Shown: positions 1 through 12,495 of the stretch, one piece after another
Position numbering within the stretch: position 1 is the first letter of the stretch
Layout: each line of letters starts with the position of its first letter
Assembly (NCBI GenBank): GCA_017506865.1
Contig: JAFCMP010000457.1
Coordinates: 620,001-684,000 of the forward strand
Source: Tribonema minus
Lineage: Eukaryota > Sar > Xanthophyceae > Tribonematales > Tribonemataceae
DNA: 64,000 nucleotides
Reading direction: 5' to 3'
Notes under the pieces: model-generated
The model's database searches: none
What the model was told of the DNA's origin: nothing
What the model saw: the letters and a program-made list of their open reading frames with translations, nothing else
Translations under genes and position numbers: made by a program

Positions 1-1190
1 AGACAGTGTCATCACTGTTGCAGAAATGCTAGCCGTGATGTTCTCGTTGAGCAATTCATATCAACGCCCTTTTTCAGTCCAACGGTATCGGTGGCTTGTG
101 AAAACAAATGGTATTCTGCATAATTGGGCTTAAGCCATTATCTGCCGTTCCTATGAGCAGCGTCATCTGAAACTTTCGACGCTCATTCACTGTATATAAG
201 CGTGTTTGGCACATCAACTTGCAACATATCGACGCAGAACAAGTTGAGGCCAGCTCGCAGGCGCTCATTTCCTGATGTGGTAAGACACGCACGAAGTTGT
301 TTTAGCGCCCATATGTAGCAAGAGTTAAAGTTGTTTTTCGTGAAGGCTCCCAAACCCAAAATATCATGCCCCAACTGATGCAGTCCTCCCTGACTGTGTG
401 TCACTTCTGCTCCGGCACATTTGCGCATGGTGGGCTTGAAGTCTGGCTGCACACAAATCTACCGGCGCAACTGACATACTTCACATTTAAGTGCGAATTA
501 CCTACATTACACGACTACAGCAGGGTGTCAACAGAACACCGTGATGGGGACGCTGCCGAAGTACGTCTCCCAAACACCATGTGCAGAAACATTATGGCAT
601 ATGGACAATTCTACAGGTACAGTACTGTCTTCAATGTGAATGACCTCGCGCCCTTCATTGTCACCCTGATTCCGACCCTATCTTTAACTCTGCCGAAGTC
701 AATGACTCAAGTTCATAACACCAACGGTTTTACGCAATACCAACGCTTGTACATCGTTTTTGTGCCATTTTTTCAGTCACTCACTGTGTGAAACAGCAAA
801 ACTTCTGGCTGCGTGGAAAAACGTAAGCAAGATTGACCGGATAAGGAGGACTGGATGTGCATGCGCATGTCATGCTGGTTTTGTGATTGCATTGCGCCAC
901 AGCGTCTCTGGGCAAAAGTGCAATCATGTTGCACATTTGCAGAGAGCAGACCATGCGCAGATGCTTACTTCAAGATTTTTCATCCTGCTACTTGAAGGCC
1001 ACTGTTTGATGACAGGACGCTGCGAGGCCTGATGACAGTCCTCTGTTTTGCCGCCATGGCCAGGGACACGCAAGACGGCTCTTCAATCGCTCCATTGCGC
1101 GCGAACCGGTTCCATGCACACGTCTGCATACGGTACAGCAACAGTGCAACTCCACAGCTTCGCATGCCTGCGTCCGCGGCTGCCACTTGC
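1..1190. other. Left edge: probable intron of the LVIVP-repeat gene, no exon recognised
   Basis: This stretch follows the GC-type donor after exon 2 of the minus-strand LVIVP gene. I see no exon with repeat-protein character on either strand. A 141-codon plus ORF (366-791) and short minus ORFs have mixed composition and no recognisable domain, so I treat them as chance. The next exon probably lies beyond the left edge. Confidence 0.4.
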
Positions 1191-2071
1191 CTGCGTGATT
1201 GAGAAGGCGTCCACCTTAATCTGCCCTACGTGCTTGGGATTGCTCATGTCGCTCACGTCCCACACCTCCACGCCGCGCGCCTCGCAGTACCCCACAATCT
1301 CGTTGGCCTGCCGCGGCGTGCACTGGTAGTCGCTGCACACGTCCGTCGCTGCGCGCGGGAGCAAAAGCGGGGGGGGGGGGGGGGGGGGGGGGCGCGCGCG
1401 GCGGCAGCGCAGGCAAAGCGCGGAGACTCGTCAGCGCAAGGCCTGGCGACTGCGCGCGCGCATCACCGCCACAGTTAACGGAGGGTGGGCACCAGTGTGC
1501 TCCGCTACACAAGAAATAAGGAGCGCCCTGTGTGCTGGCGCACAGTACAGCGCAGGGCCCCCCAGCGCTGCGCGCGGGCGCAACCGGGCCGCCCAGCAGC
1601 AGCCCACTTGTAGCGCTGGTTGCACCGCGCCGGCCGTTATTGCCACCGCCGTCGCCGCCGCCGCCGCGTCTCACCTGTGACCATGAGCACGTGCCCGCCG
1701 ACGGCCTGCACGTCGATGTGCGTCGTGCGCGTCAGCGGCGGCATGGGCCCCGCCAGCGCCTTGACAAACTGCGGCCGCGCCTTGTCCGTGACGTTGAAGA
1801 CGCGGATGTGCGCGGGCCTCTCCGCTGGCGGGCAGTAGCCGGCCTTGCTCGACGGCGTCGCCGCGAAGACGTACTCGCGCCACGCCGCGATGGGCGCGCC
1901 GTCGGGCTCCGCGCCGCCCGCGAGTGCCACGCTGTGGCCCGTCGCGTTGCCGAGGCTCGCGATGTTGAAGCGCATCTCGCCGGCGGCGACGGCGGCGGCG
2001 GCCTGCGCGGCGGCGCGGCGCGGCGCCGCCAGCGCCAGCGCCGCGCACAGCAGCGCGGAGCGTGACCGCAT
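1191..2071 (-). CDS. Secreted LVIVP-repeat protein, 5' part (2 exons, continues off left edge)
   Basis: Exons, in gene order: 1675-2071 and 1191-1348. The start is the ATG at 2071, because it opens a clear signal peptide (MRSRSALLCAALALA, then Ala-rich up to AAAQ). The frame runs on upstream to 2263, but that stretch is Arg-rich and unlike a leader. The mature part holds LVIVP-type units, seen as HIRVFNVTDKARPQFVKAL, HIDVQAVGGHVLMVTG and VEVWDVSDMSNPKHVGQI. Such repeats are predicted to fold into a propeller-like beta structure in extracellular proteins; the ligand is unknown. The exon junction keeps frame (phase 1). The donor after exon 2 reads CAG/GCAAGT, a GC-AG intron. The gene is head-to-head with the HCF173-like gene across 1.2 kb. 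Family assignment is by motif, function is not inferred. Confidence 0.72.
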
Positions 2072-3312
2072 GGCGCTGTGCCCCTGTGCGTGCGTCGTGC
2101 GAGCTCTGATGTAGTTGCAACGGCGTGGCCGCGTTGCGGCGGTGGTGCCTCCGCGGCGGCAGCGAGCGCACCCCTGCGCAACAGTAGTGGCGGCGGCGGC
2201 GCTGTCGAGTGACCTAGGCGGTGGAGCGCGAGACCTGTGAAGATGACGAGGGGAGGCACACACCTATGTGATGAATGCTGGGGGTTGGTCTGATGACGAC
2301 GCTACAGATCACTCTGTGCGAGCAAGAGGTTGTTAATGCCTGACCTGAACTTGCTGATGCCATCAAGTGTGGTACAGTACCATTGAAAAGGCTATTGAGG
2401 AAGTTGCTACTGTAAGCATTGCACGACGCCGTCTGCCTCAACTTGCTTGCCCAGGGGTATTGACCTTGACGCTTGTGCAACCTACATCCAGCCGCAGGCG
2501 ACACATTATGATGAGTGTCCATCGGCAGATTCAAATCAGATGTGGCAGCCTTCAATCCGTACAACAAGAGCCCATTCATGATAGCGACATGCTTTCGTCC
2601 TGCTCTCACAACTAGGTCAATCAAGCACTCTCGGTTGACAAAAGCATAGAAGCCGCTGATATTTGACCCGCGCAAGCGCAAACGGTCACGGCATGCAAGG
2701 CCGTTTGGCAAGCATATGGTGTGCTTCTGAAGCAACGTTAGCACGACATCATCACAGGCTCTGCGCGGAAACCAAGAGAGACATATTTCTGCGACCCGAC
2801 TGAGAACACGGTTGCTGTAGACGATGCGGCAGTGCCCTGTCACAATTAAGTGAGGCGCGATAAGCTGTATCAGACAACAAGTTACATTAGCATACGAGGC
2901 ATCATCGGGTGTGGGACTGCAGGGTCACGGCAGGTTGCAGTCAGATTGTATATCCCTCACCCGCTTCTTCCTTGCGCCGAGCCGCTGTCCGTGCGCCCGC
3001 TACGACCACGCGCAGCTGCAGCGAGCAGATAACGCGTTGGTAGCGACGCGACTGCGGCTGGACTGTGGCCGGGCCTCGGGGTTGTGCAATCGCTGAATCA
3101 TCATTTATCAGTGACCCCGGCGTATACGTAACTACCTATACGCTGTACGTCAGTGGAAGATGTGATCTTGAAGTTCTGACTTGTCGTGTGCACAGCAGGC
3201 GGTTCGGGCACGTGTCTTGCAGCTGAACAACAGCAATCTCAAGAGTCACTTGTGCGGCCAACGAGCGCGAGCTATTGCTGGCGTCCCACGAGTGCAGCGC
3301 GCGAGAGATACC
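2072..3312. promoter_or_regulatory. Divergent intergenic region between LVIVP gene and HCF173-like gene
   Basis: About 1.24 kb separates the two start codons and should hold both promoters. No clear TATA box is seen. A 209-codon minus ORF (2214-2843) is open, but it has no recognisable domain and mixed composition. It may be a decayed gene or chance and is not called as a gene. Confidence 0.4.
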
Positions 3313-6300
3313 ATGCGAATTCTGTTGTTGCTGTCCTTGGCAGCATGTCAGAGCTTCGTTGTTCCCAATACAGTGGGCATCAGGGGGGGGTCAGGACTGC
3401 GCAGCAATTCCGCTAGGATGGCGGTGGCGGCACCTCAAACCGGCAATGCATTCAAATGGCTGACAGATATCTTCTCCTTCTCCAAGGCTTCCGTCCCCAA
3501 AGACGCAGTGCTGGTGATCGGAGCTTCCGGCAGGTATGGTATGGCCGCTTTATGACAATCTGATGCCAGTATTTTTATTCATGAGCTCTGAAGCCACGGC
3601 AACAGGGCATTCAGTACCGTACAATATGACATGAGTGTCTTTTGATTCGTGTGGCATTTGGATCCGTTCCACAATTTACTCTGTGTTGATTGATGGCCGA
3701 CTCATGGTCTCTTCACCTACAATTTTGTCAGGCAGCTAATGAACAACCGCCATGTACTGGTGACTCTATATTCTGCAAGAAAGCAACTGATCTGGACGCC
3801 TGTTGACTCGCCGATGTAAGCGTGAGCAGATTTGTAGCAAGACACGCAACAGTTTCGCTGCCTGACGCGCACTTCGACCACATCTGCGCTATCTACTGGC
3901 GCCACTGCACTGCATGCTTGAGGCCATGCGATGCCCTGAGCCGCACCTCGGGCAGTTTCTCCACTGACGGTCAACAGTGCGGAGTGCCGCGGCGCATGCG
4001 GCACGTCACCAGCCACCGTGCCAAGATCCCCCAGCGCGCCTCTCAACACCTTCTGCTGCCCCGCTAATGGCAACGAATCGAAAGATCGTCGAGCTCTGGG
4101 TGACAAGGAGTGGCTAGCCGCAAGTGCCTTCCGCGAATGACTGTGGCCGCCGCTGTCCTCTCCCCTGCGCTCCCTGCGCAGAGCCGGCCGCGAGGTGGTG
4201 AAGGAGCTGCTGGCGAGCGGGCGGAGCGTGGTGGCGGCGGGGCGCACGCAAAGCAAGATCACGGAGGCCCTCGGCGATGCGGCGGGCGCGCGCGGCCTGT
4301 GGGTCAAGGAGGGCCTGGACGTGACCGCTGAGGAGATACCGGAGACGTTCTTCGAGGGCGTCACGCAGGTGCGAGGCCGGCTCTCGCTGTCGTGCGCGTC
4401 TGAGGGCGGCTGGTATGTGCGTGTGTGGAGCCCCGAGCCGGGGGAGAGGGAGAGGGGGAGGGGGGCAGCCTGTTCAGCGGAGAATCAAGCACGGCTGCTT
4501 GTAGCGTACCCAAATGCATGCCGTCATGTATAAGTATTGACATGTCACATGATATGAGGGCTGGGTCAGTGCTCAGCACGTCGTGACCGACGGACAGCAG
4601 GGGTTTGAACGGGCATGTCAGCGCCTTCTGTGCAGCAGCATTGTGCATGTGGCAGCAGCTACGAGGGCGGGGTGGGGGTTGGAATCAGTGACAGTTTCAG
4701 CGCAGCATGAGCAGCTGCCCGGGTAAACAGTCAGCGGCGCGCATGACGCAGCGCACAGCTGGTAGCTTTGCAAAGTTTCCTGACACACTGCAGACCGCTG
4801 CTACCAGCGGGCATCGAGCCCTCACGGTGCTGCTTACAGCCGATATATGGCGCATGTGCTCAAGCGCGCCGTCCAGGCGCTGTTGACGTGTCGTACCGGC
4901 GTCACAGGACGCGCATCTCGGCGGTGGGGGCAGCAGCTGCGACTGCAGTCGTGCGCCGACCGCCATTCTGCTACAGGTCGTTCTATGCATCAATTGTCAC
5001 CTCCTGGTGGACACCGCTGCTGCGACAAGCGGCAGCCACTTGCGAGCAGGCAAGGAGTGACGCTGTCGGCGGCAGTTACGACGTGCTGAGCGCTGCCCAC
5101 CGGTGACGCTCCACAAGCGCACGTGCCACACACTCGGGCAGCCGCAGCGATGCGCCGCAGTGCGCACTGTCCATGGCGCGCGCCCCACTCCACCGCCCTA
5201 CACAAAGCCTCACGCGGACATTTGCCACGCGGTGCGCATGCGCTTCGCATCCCCTGCCCCCGCAGACAGCCTTCAAAGCGCCTGCTGCTGTGATCATGTT
5301 TTCCATCATGACAACGTCCTCGCTGCGCCCCTACCCCCCCCTCACACACCCCCACCCCGCGCATGCTATCGTGATAATAATCCCCATCATGCCGACGTCC
5401 TCGCCCCCCCCACCCCCCCCCACCCCCGCCCCCCCACTCCACCCACCCCCCACCCCATCTCCCACCCCCGCGCGCAGGTCGTGTCCTGCCTCGGCCCGTC
5501 CTTCAGCGACCCCGCGCTCAACGCGGAGGCCGTGGACTACCGCGGCAACGCGGCAGTGCTCAGGGCGTGCGAGCGCGCGGGCCTCGCGTCCACCGCCGCC
5601 GCCGCCGCCGCCAGCGCGCCCCTGTGCGACTTTGCGTCGGGCGCGTCGTTGCCGGAGTGGGCGCCTCTGGATGATGTCATCATGGGAGGGAAGTCGTCGT
5701 CTGCGTGGGACGCGGCGGCGGGGGACCGGGACTTTGCGAGGTGCGTGGTGCCGCGTCGCGAAGCGCACTGCGCGTCTGTGGGTGTTTGAAGTCTGGCAGT
5801 TGAAGTGAGGTTATGCGGGAGGGAGGCACGTCACTGCGAGTTTGCGTGCGGTGCGCAGAGGGGGGGGGGGGGGTGAGGCGATGATGCGTGTCGCGCTCGG
5901 GGCGCCGTCGCGTGTTCTGGCATCATTGTCGACCGCCACGTGTAAGGTCACTGTTATAGTCAATGGTGTGCGAGCGGGCAAGTCATCTGCGACGACAGGT
6001 AGTCATCGTTGCAGGTGGCGGTACTGCGGCGGAGCGGAGGGGCAGCGCCTGTGCTTCGCCCTGAGCAGCAGCAAGCAGAGCTGCAAGGAGATGGGACAAT
6101 GCAGGGGGGGGGGGGGGCGGGGCACTTCAGCCCCTTTGAGCTGCCAGAGTAGGCTACATACACTGAGCTCTGCCGGCGTCAGCTGAGCGTCCCATCTGCT
6201 TTATCATCTGCTCGTCTTTAATTTGCCAGTGAAGAGATTTTGAAGTGTTTTTAAAAATTTCAAATTTTTTAGATGTTGGTAAGATTTCAAAAAGAAAATA

Positions 6301-9300
6301 TATTAAAAAATCATATACCAGCCTTTGTTTTTATCTTTAAATCGAATTCTAGACGTCTAACAAGATTTAAACAAGGATAAGAATTAAAAGAAACCGGCAT
6401 GTCTGATGCACCAACAAGCGCTGACACTATAGATGTTGACGATGACCGTGTGGCAGGTGGTCCGGGGAGCTTGTAACGGATGGCGGCGGGTTCTGCGGCA
6501 CGGTCGTCAAGAAGTTGAACTTCGACACGGCGGGGTACGACGGCATACGGCTGGTGGTGCGCGGCGACGGGAGCAGGTTCAAGTTCAGGTTGAAGGTGCG
6601 CTCAAGTTGACCAACTCCATAGTCCTTCAAATTTGCTTCGACAACACGCATTATAGATGTTAAGTTCAAGGTGTACTTTGCACCATGACAGGTCACTGAC
6701 GGCCTCCGCGCGCAGCGCGTGACCTGCGTTCAGTTGCGCGCTTTGCAATCAGCCTCCTTGACCTTGTGCCTTCCATAAAAGCCCCCCCCCCCCCCCCCCC
6801 CGGATATGCGCGCTCTTCTGGGCTGCTTGCCCCTGTCGTCACTCGCCGACTCAAGCTCCCTATGGCATGCACCAAGCGTGCCTTGTCAACCTGACTCAAC
6901 CCTGCACCCGCATGTATGGCAATGAATGATGCGGCTCCATCTGCAATCGTACTTTTTCTTCGACGAGATGCTGCTGCCGTTGCAACCAAGTGGGTACCAA
7001 GGTCAATGGCGAGTGGTCTTGAGGGAATCGGCACTGCGCCCTCTCGCCCTGCCGCGCCTGTGTCAGAGGGAAAATGCATGTATGATGTACAGTACATGTA
7101 CATGTATATATCGCCACACATGCTATGCGATGAACACCCTCGGACACTCGTCTGTTACCATCCCGCGCTCGCGGCGGATCATCAGTTGACGCTCGCATGG
7201 CAGCGCTGAGAGGATCAGCCCATGACTATGCGTGGCCGCAGGGGCCCTGCAGAGTGTCGCTTTTCCCTGCGAGAGCAGCGGCCCACTCAATGCCTGAAAC
7301 TGCGCCACAGCGAATGCTGCCCCTTTCACCAGCGTCATGTGAAACCGCAACAACGGGATCGCTGCCTCATGCGGCTGCCTTGACGCACGTCTCACTGCCC
7401 CCGCAGCCGGCGGACATGGCGCAGGCCAACGAGTACCAGTACCAGGCGAGCTTCGACACGGTGGACGGCGCGTGGGTGACGGCGGAGCTGCCCTTCAGCG
7501 CGTTCACGGCCGTGCGCCGCAACGACGTCATCTACGCCGCGCCGCCGGTCGACAAGGGGCCGTCGGGGACCAAGATGTCCAGGTGGGTTGGGCGGTCGGC
7601 ACGAAGCGTGGCAGCGCTCTGCGGAACAGCTGTCCGTGCATCAGCTCTCACCACAGCAGAGTGCAGCTCGTGGCACGGCGGCGGCGCTGCGCGTGGCAGT
7701 GCTCTCCGTGCATCAGCTCTCAGCACAGCAGTGCTTCTTGGGACAGTGCTCCTGTGAAGAGTTTACAGTGAGGCAGTGCTCATGGCGACAGCGCTCCGCG
7801 TGGCGGCGCTGCACGTGGCAGCGCTCCGCGTGTATCAGCGCTCAACGCAGCAACGCTCCACCATGGGACAGCGCTCCTGTGAGGCGTGTACAGTGGGACA
7901 GTGCTCAGAGTGACGGCGCTGCGTGTGGCAGTGTGTTGCTGAACATGTCTCCGTGGGTCAGCGTTTAGCATGGCAGCGCTCCGCAGGCGCCACTGAACCC
8001 GGGGGGGCAGCTGCGTGACACAGCGGCTGCCTGTCTCTGAGCGTCTTTCCAGCAACGACAGCAATCAGCTACGTGCAAGTGCTGACACAGCTTTACCGCA
8101 TCGTCAAGGCGCCACAGCACCAAGTAGCAAATGAAGTGCTTATTCTGCTCCGGCCATAAGCGACAGTCGTCCACACCGCTTTACTGTTGAGCGCTGCCAC
8201 AGCGCGACGGGCACCAGCTGCACGGCCTGCTTCCATGCGCTTCCACACCTGCCACGCTGCGCTCACCGATGCCACGCACTAGCTCCTCGCACAGACTGTT
8301 TGTGCCGCGTTTGCCAATGTCTGCACCGCAGATGCCGCACTGCCCTGAAATCACGCATTGCTCGTTCATCTCTCATCATCATCATCAGCCGCCATCACCA
8401 CACCTCTCCCCCCCCCGCTCTCCCTCCCCCTCCCCCGCCGCGCGCAGCATCGGCATCGTCCTCTCGCGCTTCGAGTACAACGAGTACGCCAACTACAAGT
8501 GCAAGCCGGGGCCCTTCTCGCTGGACGTGCGCGCCATCGAGCTGTACCGGCACGCACGCCCCGCGGTGGTGCTGGTGTCGTCAGCAGGCGCGGAGCGCGT
8601 GAACCGCCTGACCGCCGAGGAGCGCGCCAAGGACATTCCCATCGTGCAGCTCAACCCGCAGGGCATCCTCAACTGGAAGTTCAAGGCGAGTGCAGGGTCT
8701 GCGTGCGCGTGCATGAGGGCAGGGTTGAGAGGGTGAGCGTGTGTGCGTGAGTCGCGCCGGATCGTGCCGCTAAAAACCCGGAGGGCATCATCACGCAACC
8801 CGGAGGGCATCATTATATAGCAGGTCACGGCGAGCACGGGGCATCGCTGCGTACACACAGACGTACTTACAGCAAGAATGTCATTGGACTTCGCTGATCG
8901 CCAATCATCGTTGCCGAAATACCATCTGCGAACCCCGCTGCAACTACACTTGCACTTCTAGATGGTGGGTTTTGAAGTTGTAGACCGATGTCATAACTGT
9001 CGAACCTGACTCTTTGAAGTAGCAAAGCCCAAGTCTAAAAATGCATTTGCGTTGACTGAATCAACCTCGCAGAAAGCATGCAGCACAAACATGACAGTTT
9101 CGGGCGTCGCGCGCTGGTCGCTGTGGAGTACGGCGGCGTACGCGTGGTAGCGCTTGCTCAATCTTGCCGCAGCGGCATCTGATAAGTTGTGCTCAGGTGA
9201 TCAGTGATCACGCATGCAGCCCGTGCCCATGCGCGCAGTGCGCTGGTCTCATTGTAGCGTCTGCACCTCAGCAGTGTCGCACGGCCTCAGAGCAGATGCC

Positions 9301-10410
9301 CCAACCCCTAACCCTACGTAGACGCACTGCTGGCCCAGCAGCAACCCCCCGCCGCCTGCTCCAGCTCAGGCCTGTTTCTTTGACGCACGTCGCTGACGCG
9401 CTGAGCCGCTTGCACACTGCTACATACCCTCTGGTCTGTGCAGGCGGAGACAGCGCTGCGCACCAGCGGCGTGCCGTACGCCATCGTGCGCGCGGCGGGG
9501 CTGCTACCGGGGGCGAAGGGCGATGGGCCGCGCCTGCTGCAACTCGGCCAGGCGGACCGATTCTCTGGCCGCATCACAAGAGCAGAGGTGAGGAACGCGT
9601 TGGGGGCCACTGACATGTGCGGAGGACCATGAGAGATCGCCCTGTTGCTTGGCTGGTTCAGTACTCGCGTGTTGTCTCCCGCACAGCTTGCTGAATCGCT
9701 GTAGCTGCGGTGTGCTGCGGATGGGTTGCCGACACCGTGTGGCGGGGTGCTGCCGCACAGGCTCCTTTGGCTGTGTGTGAGCACTGCTATATTGACGGTT
9801 ACAAATCATCAACGGAGAAGGTTGTGGGCCTGCTGATCATCACCTTGTTGTGACCTGTACATGCGTAGCGTGTGTGCTACATCGCCCAACGCGGCTTGTA
9901 CCTGATGAATGCAAGTTGACTGCTGCACCTTCCCGCGCTTTGCCGCCATCGCCCGAACAGAGCGCGAGACGCGTGCACCGTCATCAGCGCTTGTCGCACC
10001 CTAGTAGTATGCGCAGCGCTCAATCACCCTCAATTTGGGCCACAGACACCCCCCCACGTGGCGCAGCACTGCTCACCGCCCCCCCGCCCCCCCCCCCTGC
10101 CAACGCATCGCGCACGCTTCAGCTCGCCAAGGCCGTCGCCGCGACCCTCAACTCACCGCACGCCACCGGCAAGACCTTCGAGGTGCGGCGCGACGAGTCG
10201 GAGGACGCCGCGGGCGTGGACCCCCTGCCTACGCTGCCGGCGCAGCTCGCGGCGCTCGTGCCCGACCGCGACCGCGCGGTGCGCGCGCTGCCGCCGTTCC
10301 CCGCGGCGCGCGACCCGCCGCCGCCGCCCGACGCGGCCGGCGTGCAGGCGATCCTCAGCGACCCGCGCGTGCGCGCGCAGCAGGCGCGCGACGGCAAGGG
10401 CGCCGAGTGA
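3313..10410 (+). CDS. HCF173-like: HCF173-like atypical SDR with inserted CIA30 domain, plastid-targeted (8 exons, 551 aa)
   Basis: Exons: 3313-3533, 4182-4368, 5478-5740, 6457-6595, 7407-7582, 8448-8685, 9444-9587, 10123-10410; all phases agree. In plants HCF173 is an atypical short-chain dehydrogenase that binds psbA mRNA and promotes D1 synthesis in the plastid. Here residues 1-14 form a signal peptide followed by FVVP, an ASAFAP-like plastid leader, then a Ser/Arg-rich transit stretch. A Rossmann motif GASGRAG lies near residues 70-76. The CIA30 domain (about 180-360) includes LDDVIMGGKSSS, WSGELVTDGGGFCG and YDGIRLVVRGDG. The SDR fold resumes with SGVPYAIVRAAGLL and ends near TGKTFEV. 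CIA30 inside an SDR is the HCF173 and At4g18810 architecture. Exon 6 ends at a GC donor (AAG/GCGAGT). The start at 3313 is chosen because it begins the leader; the frame is open upstream. Confidence 0.88.
4073..4160 (+). repeat. Dispersed intronic repeat, copy 1
   Basis: This stretch in intron 1 of the HCF173-like gene is similar along roughly 90-100 bp to 27930-28030 in intron 2 of the galactokinase gene. The best shared core is GAGCTCTGGGTGACAAGG, and both copies end with a TG(G/A)CCGTGG-like stretch followed by GCCGCTG. Both copies are in the sense orientation of their host gene. The family is unknown. Confidence 0.6.
7607..7990. repeat. Degenerate minisatellite in intron 5 of the HCF173-like gene
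   Basis: Imperfect tandem copies of short units such as TGGCAGCGCTCCGCGTG, CATCAGCTCTCA and GGGACAGCGCTCCTGTGA(A/G)G recur several times, with a higher-order period of about 100 bp or more. The stretch lies wholly inside an intron and has no coding character. Confidence 0.65.
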
Positions 10411-12495
10411 GGGCGCGCGCGCCGACTTTGGAAGAAAAATCGTCGGGTGCTACCAAGTGACTTGAAGTTTGGGGGGGGCGGTGACGTGACGTGAAGCTGC
10501 GGCAGCATGGCAGTGCGTCGATCATGGCCTTAGTGTGCACGCAGCGCCGCAAGTGATGCAGTCTGAAGTGATGGCGGCGCAGCTCGCGAAGCCCCCTTGT
10601 CCCGGCGGCGCAGCCACAGAGTTCACAGTTATACCCTGATTGTGGGGGCGCGCGGAGTGCGCGCGCGGAACTGTTTTCGCTTGGCGGAGCACATGATGCG
10701 ACACACAACAAGTAGCAGTGTTTTACAGCTGTCTTCATGGGTCTCACCGGCATCGGCTGGTAGTATACAGCTGGAGCGGCGCATGTCTTTCTCGACGTCA
10801 CTGGTCGCGCGTGGGCGCGGCCTCTATTCGTTGGCGTACTGTAACCAGATGAATAGAATGCACGTAATAGACACGTTTTTCTCGATGGTACGTAACACAG
10901 TGTTCTTCTTTTTCATCTGCGTTATTGTTCGACTATCTTAGACTGTTTCATACTGCAGTTTTCAAATTGCAGTGGTTGGGAACACGGATTGTAGACACCA
11001 GTTTTCGACATACAGTGTTCGCGTTTGACACAGCAGAGGATATTGTAGAGGGTGACACAGTTGTTTTACAATTACAACAGTGCTCAGTAGTTGGAGGCAT
11101 GTCAGCAACAGTAAGAGTGCTCAGTAATTGAGATCACTGCTCAGCAGAGGCAGTGTCTGCCCGTGGTGCGGTGGAGACACAGAGCATGAGCGAGTGTACA
11201 TGTCTTACAACGAGTAAGATAATAGTAGTCATGGTCGCAGCACTGGTCATATCTCCTGGACGCCGCCACTTGTTTTCTCCAGCCGTTTTCGCCATGCATG
11301 AATCACACAGCACACAGAATATCAACACCGAGCACAATTCGGTCCTGCTCAATGGCACCGCGCTGCACATGGCAAGAGCGGATACGACGCGTCCACCTGC
11401 CGCTAGCGCTGAAAGTGTAGCAGCGCCTACCAGTCGACGGCGTGCCTTGCCAGTGTCGTGAACGGGACAATCCCCAAGAGCAGCAGCAGCAGCTTGGGCA
11501 CATGTGCTCAGCCATGAGAATGCCTCCAGTGAAGACCTCAAAGTTGGCCGGCTGTTGGGCACGCACATGTGAAGAACAGCCAGCACTGCGACATTGTGGT
11601 TCAATGCATGCCCAGATCACTGGCAGAGCTGCAGCTACTTGTAGGAGCGTGGGCACCGGTAATTACGTTCAAAAGAGTTTAGAAAGGGGTACAGTAGTTC
11701 ACACCATCATGTGACATCAGCATACTGCTACCCCGTCGCACTGATGGCAAGTTATCACATGATGAACTCATGTTTCTTGCACCGTATTTGAATCGAATTT
11801 GTGACCACTCCACAGGCAGGCACGCTGAACATTGAGGCATGCTGAATAAGGTTGCACAGAACCGTAGTGCTGGGTGATGGTGCGTGCGACACAGCTGTTG
11901 TGGAATGCCAGCTCGTGACACATCTCATCCAGCCTGTGTCAATCGAAGTGCATTCGCTGCCAGTTGCACTCGTCAGTGGGCTCCAAACTGCTGCTGCAAG
12001 CTGACATGCTTCAGACTGCATTGTAGCTGTTGATGAGTGATTGTTCCGAAGCAACGTGCGGGGACGCAACACTTGCATTAACAGGTGCATTGATGCTCAG
12101 CGGGAACGCAACATGTACTGAGCGATGTGTCAGAGTGGATTGATAGCATTTGATGCGAGACAGAGTGCACAAAACATTTTTAAAACATCATGAGAATCTG
12201 ATGCAGCTCGTGGTGTATTGCAAGCAGGCACTTTCTCAAGTAGCCTTTTGTGCCGACACATATGGCATAACAAATTGCTGCACCGCCAATCTGTGTCGAC
12301 TACACGTTTGCACTACTAGTAGTACGTAGCAAATGTATAGTGCCACACATGGTATACTTCGTTGAAGTATGAGCACTCGACAAAGAACCAGAGTGCAGAC
12401 TGATCGTCTTCTGCAAACTATTGCGCAGCCGATGCTGGAAAAACCTTTTGTAGCTTGCATGTTGCACCAATCGCAGCCATCCTGCAATTGTGATA
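10411..12495. other. Intergenic spacer downstream of the HCF173-like gene
   Basis: Lower-GC spacer. It starts with a G-run shortly after the stop codon. No exon-like open frame with domain character is seen on either strand, and no poly(A) signal could be fixed with confidence. Confidence 0.5.

Noticed and set aside
366-791. 141-codon plus ORF near the left edge
   Set aside because: Mixed composition, no domain, no codon-bias match to the GC-rich exons; probably chance within an intron.
2214-2843. 209-codon minus ORF in the divergent promoter region
   Set aside because: No recognisable family and lower GC than real exons. An ORF this long is not strongly unexpected in 64 kb, so it was noted but not called.
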